Shown one piece after another: positions 40,454 to 51,400 of a DNA stretch of 64,000 nucleotides. The stretch covers positions 15,616,450 through 15,680,449 of the forward strand of contig NC_061070.1 of the NCBI RefSeq assembly GCF_021917145.1, in the 5' to 3' direction. Source of the stretch: Hypomesus transpacificus. Taxonomy: Eukaryota; Chordata; Actinopteri; Osmeriformes; Osmeridae. Position numbers and translations under genes: made by a program. How positions within the stretch are numbered: position 1 is the first letter of the stretch; each line of letters begins with the position of its first letter. The notes under the pieces were generated by a model. The model ran no database searches, had not been told where the DNA came from, and saw only the letters and a list, made by a program, of their open reading frames with translations.

Positions 40454-43400
40454 CACAGGCCAGAGGTCATAGGTAACAGGTACCCATCAGACATGTCAGG
40501 GTTCACTTCAGATTAGATGTCAAACTGAATTCGAAGATCGTAACACATTGGTTTGGTTGGCACACAACAGCACATCCAAAAGAGGGAATTTTCCCACTAC
40601 AGTATATCCCAATTAGGGTGTGTTACTCAATCTCCAGCTCTGAGAGAAAAATAAGTTACGCGTAATCCAATGGAGACGGTTTCTTCTCTGCATGCACAAG
40701 CCCCTTCTCAAACTAAAGAGGCTCTTTCAATATAGATTTGCAATCTGTTCTCAATCTTTCCAAACATTTTGCGGGTCATTTCGATCCGTTTAGATGCAGA
40801 AGAACCAAATCTGGTTTGGCCCCGAGCCACTGTCTATTCCCTATGGGTCAAGGTTCGAACAAAGTGGCTTTTAAAAGTAGAATGACAAACAAAGACAGCC
40901 ATGTCAAGATGAGTCACAGATATCCTGCTTTAAAAAGCCCAACACAGTGCAGTTCATGTTGTAGGATAATGGTCCACTTTGGACTCGCTGGCACACCTGT
41001 AGCATGACAACGTTGTCCCCTTCGAAAGTGACAAACACGTCCGAGTCACATTTCAGACCGGGGATACGGTTCTCCATCATGAAGCCCTGCATGGAGGAGA
41101 ACACAGCCTTAGAACACAACAATACGGCCTGCAGTCCATGGCAAAAACTGGCTCTACGTTAACATTTCCTTGAAAAAAAACGTATCCAGAGATTGTTGGA
41201 AAGAGACAAGAAATCAGGGGGAGAAAGAGAAGAAGACATGCAGGAAATGGGCCAGGCCAGAATCAAACCCCAGCCCCTTCCTTATGGCCTTAGCCTTAGT
41301 GGTATGTGCTCTACCCAGTGAACACATTTCCTTAAAATATCTATCTTGTTACACTTGTACAAATTCTGTGACGCGAGCCTCCACTAGTACACCTGCTTTT
41401 CTTTCAGCAAAAAGACCAACAGGCAAATACCAGGGCCTACTAACAGCAACACGTGCAGACTGATGGCTCTGACACACACACATTCAAGCACAGGTTTACT
41501 GTGCTGTAGTTTCCTGACATGGGCTTGCATCACCCACACCTGAATACACTTCCATTGGGAGAAGATATTAAGCTCTTTAGAAATAACTAAGTTCTGGAGG
41601 GATGGGTTTTCGGCACACTCACGCAAATACACTCACGCAAACACATTTGACCGTTTATGTACTCATGCATACCGTGTATAAACTCATCTCCCTATCACTC
41701 ACAAATACACACACACACACACACACACACACCATGCCCCCGGTACACTCGCGACACTCCTGCAGGCAGGCCAGGTTCCCCCAGGTGCTGTAGGCCTTGA
41801 GTCCAGCTACCAGGGCCTGAAGGGAGCGTCTGCTGTCCAGATCCTCTCCCTCACTCAGTGCCTGGTCCATCACCCTCGCAGCATACCTGACAAAGACACA
41901 CACACACGCACATTCTCTTGAACAGGTGCATTAAGGAGACAGCACCCTCTGGTGGAGAGCAAGACACGTGACATGGCCCACCCTGTTGATGAGACACAGG
42001 GGGCTGTTACAGGGTTTCGTTTTCTTGTGCAGAAAAAATGTCCCCTGTTACAGCTGTATGTATTACCACGTAGAGACCAAGTGTTACCCTGTAGAGGCAG
42101 TGTTACCATGTGGAGGCAGTGTTACCATGTGGAGGCAGTGTTACTCTGTAGAGGCAGTGTTACCCTGTGGAGGCAGTGTTACCCTGTAGAGGCAGTGTTA
42201 CCATGTGGAGGCAGTGTTACCCTGTAGAGGCAGTGTTACCATGTGGAGGCAGTGTTACCATGTGGAGGCAGTGTTACCATGTGGAGGCAGTGTAACCCTG
42301 TAGAGTCAGTGTTACCATGTGGAGGCAGTGTTACCATGTGGAGGCAGTGTTACCATGTGGAGGCAGTGCAACCCTGTAGAGTCAGTGTTACCCTGTAGAG
42401 TCAGTGTTACCATGTGGAGGCTGTATTCCCCTGTAGAGTCAGTGTTACCATGTGGAGGCTGTATTCCCCTGTAGAGTCAGTGTTACCCTGTGGAGGCTGT
42501 ATTCCCCTGTAGAGTCAGTGTTACCCTGTGGAGGCTGTATTCCCCTGTAGAGTCAGTGTTAACCTGTGGAGGCTGTATTCCCCTGTAGAGTCAGTGTTAC
42601 CCTGTGGAGGCTGTATTCCCCTATAGAGTCAGTGTTACCCTGTGGAGGCTGTATTCCCCTGTAGAGTCAGTGTTACCCTGTGGAGGCTGTATTCCCCTGT
42701 AGAGTCAGTGTTACCCTGTGGAGGCTGTATTCCCCTGTAGAGTCAGTGTTACCCTGTGGAGGCTGTATTCCCCTGTAGAGTCAGTGTTACCCTGTGGAGG
42801 CTGTATTCCCCTGTAGAGTCAGTGTTACCCTGTGGAGGCTGTATTCCCCTGTAGAGTCAGTGTTACCCTGTGGAGGCTGTATTCCCCTGTAGAGTCAGTG
42901 TTACCCTGTGGAGGCTGTATTCCCCTGTAGAGTCAGTGTTACCCTGTGGAGGCTGTATTCCCCTGTAGAGTCAGTGTTACCCTGTGGAGGCTGTATTCCC
43001 CTGTAGAGGCTGAGTTACCTGGTAGTGAAGGTGAGGGCCAGGGCAGCTGCCAGGTGAGGCATCAGACGGATGTACTGGGTCTGATGTTCAATGATCTTCA
43101 CCTCGTCCTTGTCCTTAGGCCCAAACTGACGACGACTGCGGGGTATAAAAGAGCAAACATGGTAGAAGAGAAGACATGTGTTTGTGTAAGCACGAGAGCG
43201 GGAACACGTGTGTGTGTGTGTGTGAGTGTACAGTATGTTTGGGTGTGTATTGTACTTTAGCATCTCTGCGCTGATGTGGTCACAAACATGTGCGCAGTGC
43301 ACCTGCTGCTGTGGAAGCACTACAAACGCTATCTGTGAGTGGATCTAACCAGAAACACAGGTGCCTGGTGTGTGTGTCAGTGTGTCTGTGTGTGTGTGTG

Positions 43401-46400
43401 TATCAGTGTGTCTGTGTGTGTGTGTGTGTGTCAGTGTGTCTGTGTCAAGAGTAGATGGGTTGGAAAATATTGCCCACTACTCAGTGAAAGTGACAAAAAA
43501 AAAGGTTCTCTCTAGTTCAGATTCGAGTAGCACATCATTTGCTGAAGTGTGTTGTACAGAATGAGCCGTGTAGACAGGGCGCAGTCTGCACAGGGGACAA
43601 GAGTCAGGCCGCTGAGCAGAAGGTATGATCTCTCCCTCCATCTTTCCATCTCTCTCTGGGGTGATTCTGCTCGGGGATGCCAACCACAGAGAGAACCCAT
43701 GCCTCCTCCCCCCCCTCCCCCTCTGGCTCTCCCCCCTCCTACGCTCTCTCCCCCGCAATGGAAACTTCAGCGGAACACACACACACAAAAGGATGTACAC
43801 AGGACCAGAGCAGATGCGGTCGAACAACAAGAAACTCCCTCTGAGAGATTGTGGGGGTGAGGGAGAAATGGAGGGAGGGGGGGTGGGGGGGGGGGGGGGT
43901 GTTGTCAAGTGAAACAACACATGTCACGTCTGGGTGGAAAGACAGAATCTCTCTAGAAACCCTCATGAAGATTTTCTAAGGGATGTCGCCAGAACACTGT
44001 AGGTAGGACTGGGCTCCTTAAAAGATGATGTGATCTATGTAGATACCAGCACATGGACATGGATGCACATTGTGGAGTACATGTCTTTGTGTGGAAGAGG
44101 TGAGGCTGCAATGTGCAATGTACCTGTGGCTGTATCGGACTGCTATGACGAGACCCAGCTGTGGAAGGAAGGAAGGGAGAGGGGGGGAGGGGGGCAGAGA
44201 GGGTATATAGGTACACAGAAAAACAGAAGGAGGGTTCACAGCGATGAAGTCAACAGGGGACATCAACTGCTATAAGGTTGCCCTTCCCTATTTCCCTTGG
44301 CTCCGCTACAGACGGTTGAACTAGTGCTACTGGATCTTTACCCTCGTCCAAAGGCTAGGTTGCACCACTGTGTGCAGGGTATAACAAGATAACATGCTTG
44401 AACTGAGAGGCAACAGAGATAAACCAAACCAGGTGCATATACAGCAAACATTAACCATATCCTCAATCCAGTCATGTTTTCATGGGTCTTTCCTTAGTGA
44501 CTGCTCATCATGACTCAACTACATTCATCCCCGAAGATTATGACACTTTTTTTTGTTTCTGCAGTCGGACAGCAGACTAGTCAATGAGTAAGTCCTGCTT
44601 GGATCCATGTTGGTGATTTAGCAGACGCTTTTATCCAGAGCAGGGGTTTTCAACTGGTTTTGTCAGAGAGACCACCATTCTTTCTAGAAAGTAATCCACT
44701 GATGTGTGCGGACCCCCGGTTGAAAACTCCTGATCCAGAGCGACTTACAGTAAGTACAGGGACATTCCCCAGGGCAAGTAGGGTGAAGTGCCTTGCCCAA
44801 GGACCCAATGTAATTTTCACAGCCAGGAAGTGAACCGGCAACCTTCAGATTACTAGCCCAATTCCCTAACTGCTCAGCCGCTCAGCCATCTGAACCCCCT
44901 TAGACTGGCAAAATAACATACCATAGCCCTGACTGGACAAACCTAGTCAATCCTACACTGGTACACTGTACCTAGGAGGACCCATTGCAGTGGTTAATTA
45001 GCAGTATAACTATGTATTGTTGATGATGGGGATATAGAGAATGAGACAGGACTGCCCCCTAGCTGCTACCAAGAAATAGAACATATTAAATTCTTCTGAA
45101 AAAAGACCAGATTGACCCTGCAATATACTTCAAAAAATAAACGTCTTCTTATTTGCCTAAGGTTAAAGATTAATAACTGTATACTGATCATAACACTGTT
45201 CATCAGATGCTTTACTTATGGTATATATATAAAACCTTAAGAATATTTGCTCAAAACCTGCTGTTGCGAACCTGTTTGGCTTGTTGTCTAACATGTCTGT
45301 GCTTCTCTCGTGCACCTCCTCCCTTGCTTGCATCTTGATAAAACCTACTTTCCTTTCGCCCTCCTCTCCTGTCCCCTGAGACTTACAGAACGTGGTTTCA
45401 TTTGTCAAAGACATATGTACTTCTGCTGTTTTTTCTTGCAGCTTTGTCTCACCTTCATGGCAGTCATGGCCTGGACTGTGAGGCCCAGCCTGGTGGGGGT
45501 CAGGGCAGCCAACATGGCGTTAAAACGCCGACTCTTGTTCTGAATGGGAGAGGAGTACTGTCCGTCTGCTGACACACTGCCAAACCTAGACACACACACA
45601 CACACACACAAGCAAAGGTTAGTGGCCCTGGGGCCTTACCGCACTGTTCAAATCTGTCCTGGGCCCTAGACTGCATGTCTTCCCCTCTCTTCATTGCCTT
45701 TCGTGTCATATGTAACTATCACTGTTAACTAATTTATGTTTCTTGAAACATATCGGTATCAGCAAGCCAGTTGACTTACTTGCTGAGCAGATTCTCTCTG
45801 GGAATCCTCACATTGTCAAAGATCAGGATCCCGTTGTCAACCCCATGCAGCCCTGAGAAAGAAGTACACAGAGACCAGTGAGAATTTAAATAAATACAAA
45901 ACACTCAGATTGCGGCGTTCATTGTCATGGAGACATGGCCATGCTAACTACCTTCTTTGTGCTTCATGTCGATGGCGGTTACCCCCGTGTACATAACATC
46001 GTGCTTGTCTCGGATTGGCACGATGAAACAGTGAGGACCTGCACAGACGGGAGAGATGTACAGCTCAGGTCTCTCTCTCTGCTGACCACCACACCTCAGG
46101 TCTCTCTCTCTGCTGACCACCACAGCTCAGGTTTCTCTCTCTCTCTCCCCCCCTCTCTCTCTTTCTCTCTCTCTCTGCTGACCACCTAAGCTCAGGTCTC
46201 TCTTGCTCTCTCTCTCAACCGACAGGGTGGAAGCCCACCTTGGACTTCTCCGTGGATGATGAGCTGGGCAAAGACAGAAGCGTAGTGTCCTTTCATTGAG
46301 TTCCCTATGTACATCTTCTGTGCATCTTCACAGGGTGTGTGGATGATAAACTCCTGGAGAGAGAGACAGGGGGAGAAAGAAAGAGAGAGAGAGAGAGGGG

Positions 46401-47517
46401 AAAGGGAAGTTAAGTTGTTTGATGTCACATGATGATGATAGATGGCAAATGGAAAATATTATTGGTACAACTGTGAGTGTATGTAAATATGGCTTTACAT
46501 AATGTATTTTACAGCTATTTATCCAAATGACTGGGCTGACCTGTGTAGAAGGGTCGTAGCGAGCCTCCGTCAAGATTCCTCTCACATTACTCCCATGTCC
46601 TCTCTCTGTCATGGCAAACATCCCTGTGAACTCCAGTTCCTGCAAACATACACACACCACCGAAGCACGTAGTTAGATATACTGGCTTTTGGATCACTAG
46701 GAGTAAAGAGAGCACCACTTGACTGGGATGGGGACCAATACGCACCGTAACAGGCAGGTACCACTTGGTCTTCTGCTCAAGACAACCCAGGTTGGTGACA
46801 GCACCTCCAAACAGTCCACATACTACCCCTAACTATTGGACAACAATTGAGAATCTATCTTCAGACTTGTTCTTATGCTAAAATGCAGTATGATTATAAA
46901 TCATATACAGCATGTGTGCATAAAAAATGCAATACAAATTATGTAGGGTGGTGAGCCACATAGAATATTGTGTTACCCAAGTTTTACCTTAACTCCTGTG
47001 GACATATCTGCAGAGCAGACCAGTTCGGTTATAACCAAGCTCTTAGCTAAAAATCCTGTCTGTTTGTCCTTTACCTAGAAATGCGGAGAATGCACGTTTT
47101 ACACAACGTTACTTACATCGTAGTAGATATTTCATTTGATATTCGTACCTGATCTTTGAGTTGGCGTTGCACAACTGGCAGCTGTAAAATGAATTGCAGT
47201 CTATCAACGGTGAGTTCTCGATTCTGATCCAAATTTAGATCATAACTGTGGAATGAATATAAGCAAGTAAAGATCATCTTCTACCGTAAGATATGCATCT
47301 TGATGCCAGCAGTTGTATAGTGGACTACAATTGACATTAGGTTGCATCCAGCGAAAACAAACCTGCTCGTTTTAAACAGTTCGCATTGAGATATTGCATT
47401 CCTTATGGAATCTTTGGTTTCCCAAAATTCCCCATCAAGATATCGTGCAAGGCTGCTTGGAGGGGTTTTGATGGCAATCGAAGTTTCATACATTCCAGTT
47501 TGCGGTGAAATATCCAT
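33461..47517 (-). CDS. acoxl: Acyl-CoA oxidase-like protein with C-terminal SKL, 19 coding exons
   Basis: Coding exons in transcript order: 47363-47517, 47149-47245, 46988-47074, 46746-46832, 46541-46639, 46239-46353, 45952-46038, 45780-45852, 45453-45585, 44124-44158, 43019-43135, 41733-41886, 40997-41086, 40290-40399, 39558-39669, 39232-39319, 37724-37794, 35918-36019, 33461-33670. All have GT-AG borders and compatible phases; they sum to 2022 nt (673 residues), the usual acyl-CoA oxidase length. Family motifs include [11 protein letters not shown] (residues 150-160, flavin/substrate region), [29 protein letters not shown] and TFEGDN (433-438), whose Glu435 aligns with the likely catalytic base. 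The protein ends SKL, a type 1 peroxisomal targeting signal, so peroxisomal fatty acyl-CoA oxidation (trans-2-enoyl-CoA plus H2O2) is the inferred role. The start at 47517 is the first in-frame ATG in a strong context (AAAATGG). Position next to bcl2l11 favours acoxl over acox3, the closest alternative. Confidence 0.92.
34838..34874. repeat. (GT)n microsatellite in acoxl intron 18
   Basis: About 18 GT units form a pure run. Confidence 0.95.
38578..38968. repeat. acoxl: 25-bp minisatellite in acoxl intron 16, about 16 units
   Basis: The 25-bp unit contains gggaaccgtctacctgct followed by gcacaca or gcacaga. It is repeated with single-base variants (ccgtctac / ccatgtac; cctgctg / caagctg). Because 25 is not a multiple of 3, all three plus frames read through it. 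The resulting Cys/His-rich frames of 65-166 codons are artefacts, since acoxl runs on the other strand and splices around the repeat. Confidence 0.97.
40201..40226. repeat. Poly-G run in acoxl intron 14
   Basis: An almost pure run of about 25 G lies just downstream (in acoxl sense) of exon 14. Confidence 0.95.
40407..40451. repeat. acoxl: (CA)n microsatellite at the acoxl exon 14 acceptor
   Basis: About 22 CA units lie on the plus strand, reading as (TG)n in acoxl sense and ending 8 nt before the exon 14 acceptor at 40399/40400. Confidence 0.95.
41200..41325 (-). mobile_element. Second type of tRNA-derived SINE, fragment in acoxl intron 12
   Basis: Read on the minus strand it has a tRNA-like A-box region (tgggtagagcacatacc), a B box (ggggtttgattctgg), and a ctgcatgtcttcttctcttt segment. 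This pattern is familiar from another teleost SINE family. It is distinct from the gtaagtcgctctgg-tailed SINE elsewhere in the window. Confidence 0.6.
42060..43010. repeat. acoxl: 19/38-bp higher-order minisatellite in acoxl intron 11
   Basis: About 50 units of a 19-bp monomer are present. The first part (42060-42400) is mostly gttaccatgtggaggcagt. From about 42410 the array becomes a homogeneous 38-bp dimer pairing gttaccctgtggaggctgt with attcccctgtagagtcagt, repeated about 16 times. The array ends about 8 bp from the exon 11 donor at 43018/43019. Confidence 0.97.
43359..43447. repeat. GT-rich microsatellite with 'tcagtgtgtctgtg' units
   Basis: An imperfect GT tract is broken by three tcagtgtgtctgtgt blocks in acoxl intron 10. 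Confidence 0.9.
44616..44898 (-). mobile_element. tRNA-derived SINE, minus orientation, interrupted by a MITE
   Basis: The reverse complement carries the SINE head (gatggctgagcggctgagc), B box, central part and tail. The tail is split by a 92-bp insertion at 44641-44732. It lies in acoxl intron 9. Confidence 0.9.
44641..44732. mobile_element. 92-bp hAT-type MITE inserted in a SINE
   Basis: The terminal inverted repeats are caggggttttcaactgg at the left and ccggttgaaaactcctg at the right (15 of 17 bp complementary). The insertion is flanked on both sides by the 8-bp duplication atccagag (44633-44640 and 44733-44740). An 8-bp target duplication with CAGGGGT-type ends is the signature of hAT transposons. 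It has no coding capacity and so is non-autonomous. Confidence 0.88.
46068..46205. repeat. acoxl: TC-rich minisatellite in acoxl intron 6
   Basis: Three to four copies of a unit containing ctcaggtctctctctctgct and gaccacca are interleaved with TC runs, inside the short intron between acoxl exons 6 and 7. Confidence 0.9.
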
Positions 47518-47780
47518 TTTGCTCAATGGATTGCTGCTTGATCGCTGAAAAAATGTACTCTCCCATTTAACTTCCGTATGTCTGGATGATGTCACTCATT
47601 GATGTTGTGCATCTGTGTTGGACACATTGTGCGAAAAGAATTCGCACGGTACATTCAGTTCCCTTTAATCTGTCAAATTGAAGCGCGTAGGTAAAACAAA
47701 AGAACACAATCACATCTACTTTGTAATAACATAGCCGCTATAGGATTAATGTGTGTGCGGCTTTTATAAGGTGATTCCAA
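47518..47780 (-). promoter_or_regulatory. acoxl: acoxl 5' UTR and candidate promoter
   Basis: The region lies directly upstream of the acoxl start codon. On the minus strand a TATAAAA motif sits at 47762-47768, about 250 nt upstream of the ATG, which would place transcription initiation near 47735. An upstream ATG near 47601 opens a short out-of-frame uORF. The TATA assignment is a motif match without expression evidence. Confidence 0.3.
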
Positions 47781-48004
47781 AAGAAGAGTTTTAAATTGAG
47801 AACTGTCACATACATAGAAATACCAACAATACGCCCTAGCCCAAAGCTATTGCCTAGCAACTCATTATATGAAATGAAAAACATGTAATTTTATTTAGGA
47901 CTAAACACCATCTTGACTTGGAGAAAGTAATTTGATGCTGAATCGAGCAAAATCTACTGTGTATCAGTAATAAACAACCAAAACACGCAAGAATATCAGT
48001 CTGT

Positions 48005-48499
48005 GAAAACACTTTTTATTCAAGTTCAGAGATATAAAAACAAATTGTACAAGATGTATATAAAATCTAGAGATTTATCTGTCACTACGTATTTTCCAAT
48101 GTCACAGTTTCACAAAGAGTATATATCCTTGAGTGGCTACAGTGTAGTATTGTATGGATGTTTTGTCCAGTGATGTATAATTGGTAAGTTCTTCTCTTTT
48201 GTGTCCTATTGTGCACGACACCCCCCTCCCTGCCTTGGTATTCCTGCTCCTGACCTCTCTTGTTCTGATGTCGGAGATCAGTCCTATGTTAAACAGGATA
48301 TCAATCATCTCAAGTTCTTTATCTGCGTGGTTGAATCTGCCTTGAACAATTAAAACAATTAAAACAAATGGCACCTTTCTGGCACTGTAGGTTTGAGCAA
48401 AAGCTCAGATTGCGTGATAGAACAATACATGCTGTTTGACACTTGTCATTCATGTGCAGGTAGGTTGTCTGCTTGTGCTTTTCCCGTTGAAAACACGGC
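48005..48499 (-). other. sult6b1: Probable 3' UTR of the sulfotransferase gene
   Basis: This non-coding stretch follows the TAG of exon 7. A minus-strand AATAAA lies at 48015-48020 (tttatt on the plus strand). About 480 bp separate it from the divergent-side sequence of the acoxl promoter. It would serve as the only terminal exon end for both sulfotransferase copies in this window. The 3' end is inferred from the signal. Confidence 0.5.
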
Positions 48500-51400
48500 C
48501 TACTTGCAGTGCAGGTCGTAGTTCAATTTGGCTCCTAGTTTGGTGCCTGCTAGGTGCTTCTGGAAGGCAGCGTCCATCTCTTGACTCTGGGCTGGGCTGA
48601 AGTGATTCTTCCAGTCCCCTACCTCCCCTGGGGACAGGGATGATAAACCAATTTGAAAAAAAAATGTATGTGATAAAAAACTATTGAAACCATTGAACTG
48701 TATTCATGACTCCTTCAGTCTGTTATTTGCAGGGCAGAGTGATACATTAGCTGATAAAATAATATTCATTTCAAATCAGAGATAAGGAAAAGATAACAGA
48801 AAATCATCTGTACCACCTGTTGTACATGTCTACATGGTTCATTTAAATACACTATGCTGTATGTTTCACCTACAAACCATGCATATAGCATGCATGTGAC
48901 TTTTCAGGTGGCAGCATGACTATTATGTTGCCACAATGTAGTCCTGTTAATAGATACACCCTATATTAAACTGCCAAGGCAGCACATACAATCCAGTAGA
49001 GTACATTAGTATGTGTTTATGAGAGGTTTTCTAAGGTTTTGGAGATACTATAGGCTTGTTCTATAGGACCCATGCCACAAAAAGTCAATAAGTGACAACA
49101 ATGACATGAAAAGCTCATTATGAGCAGTAAAAAGTATGCATGGAACAAAAATGGTTTGCTGAATACACGGTTATGCACTAAATAAGTAATGCATTCAACT
49201 TGGAGAGAAGGCGTAGGAGGTTGTATTTCAGGACGTCTTAAGAACAAGGTTCCCTCACACAAGCCTGGGCTTGATTCTTGTGCATTGAAATTTTAACACA
49301 CTGTCGTTTTTCTAAACAAACAAAACCTAAGTATACTGCTCTCACGAACATACAGCATGCTCAGACACGCATTCCACAATATACATTTACATTTATGCAT
49401 TTAGCAGACGGTTTTATCCAAAGCGACTTCCAAGAGAGAGCTTTACAAAAGAGCATAGGTCACTACAATGAGGTAGCCCCAAACATTGCAAGCAGCCAAA
49501 ACATGAAGCATACATTGTGAAAAACCAAATAAGTGCCAAAGGGAAGAACCATAAGACCATGCAGTTAAATAAGTTACAATTAAACAACATGAAACTCAAA
49601 AAGTGCAAGAGTGTACCTGTAGAAGAACAATTAACAGCTAAATATGATATACAGCAGTGCATGATCCTTTGGAGGCACAACCAAACACCCACACACACAC
49701 ACACACACACACCCACACCCACACACACACACACCCACACACACACACACACACACCCACACACACACACACACACACACACCTTTCCTGAATAAGATGT
49801 TGCCCATCTGTCCATGGGAGTCATTGGAGCTCTCTTTCATTGCATTAAAGGTGCTCTCCTGAGTGATGGCCTGGACTTGAGAATCAGTCAGGCTGAAGCC
49901 AAAGAAATCGGCCACTTGACGCACACCTTTATTGAGGTCCTGGGGGAGACAAAATAAAACATCAACATCAATCTCAAGAAATCAACTTCAGGGTATATCA
50001 TGTAGCATACAGCAACCCTAACCAATACAAATAAATACTGTGATTCATAATATGTAATATAATACTAATTATAATACGTCTGTTTATATCTATGTGAAGC
50101 AGATGGAGGTAAACGTGACCTGTTTTAGTTCTTCAAAAGTCACAATCATCACATTGGGGTCATCCATCTTTTTCTCCCAGGCCAGTGCATGATCAAAGTA
50201 TGAACCCCATGGAACTAGAAGCAGGTAAACATATGGATCAGAGGCTAGGATTTGTTTTTAGGATCTCACTGACAAAACAGACTTAGTTTGACAAAAAATG
50301 CAGCAGTAAAACCTAAGGAATGGTATGAAAAGATGTGGCACGTCCAGATGTGTCTCAAAGTGGTACAAGACAGTGGCTACAGAATGGAGCTGCAGTTGAC
50401 CCAGTTTCCCGTACCGTCCTCGTCCATATTAAATGCATTTAATCGGTAATCAACAACAATACCTTTTTTGTTTCAGTTATGTTGTTGGGCTCTCAGTGAA
50501 AGTGTATTTATTTGTGAGACTTGTGAGGTTGCTCTGGTGCTTGTGCCCACAGCATGTGTGAGTGCACACAAAGAGAAACACTGCAAAGTACCTTCCCCAC
50601 TCATGAACTGTGAGTAGAAGTTGTCCCAGGACTCTGCGGTGGGGAGAACAGGGTTCTTGTTTGAAAAGTGGTAGAAGGAGACCAGTGTGTCTTTAGGGTT
50701 CCTGAAAATGACCAGCATCTGTTTGCAATCAACACAGATGGATTAATCTCAATTCAATTTCGCTTTACTAGTCCCCTTAGGGCAATGCATAGCTAAATTA
50801 CAGGCCAATGTGAGACAGACTATTCTCAGACATGTTTCTCTGGACATGCTTTAGATCCCAAGGGAATTTTTAGGGAGGAATTTAAAGACACAGTGTGTCC
50901 TTAGCTAGACAAATGGTCTGGTATTAAGTGTGATTAGGAGGTGGAAACCCTCTCCAGAATACCATTGTTGATCAATTACTGTAATAGTGCTCAGTGCTGA
51001 TTTGTGTTGTGGGCACTATACTGCATGACTATACAGTATGTTTTCTAGCATGGCTTCTATAGAAGAACACTTAAGCCTCCTACAGCAACAGGATGTTAGA
51101 GGTTGGTGGTTACATCATAACATTGGAATGATTGCTTCTGTTACAATGACATTTTCTGCAATCAAAAAAGGAAGTGCAGACCATTAGACTCCACAGGCAC
51201 AGTCAGAACTAAAAGTTTAGAATGAAAGAAACGCTGTATGTACTGTACAGAAATCACACACCACTTTTTATATACATCCCATTAAAAAGTGGGCACCATT
51301 TAGTGATCAGAAAAACACCAAATTGAATCACACAACAGGAATAGAAAGAAGGACTGCAGTTGCAAAAGTTGGTTATTTTGCAACATTTGAAATTACAATA

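Noticed and set aside
42060..43010. Regularly repeated units resembling a CRISPR array
   Set aside because: Units are directly adjacent without unique spacers, in a vertebrate intron; it is a minisatellite. The 25-bp array at 38.6 kb fails for the same reason.
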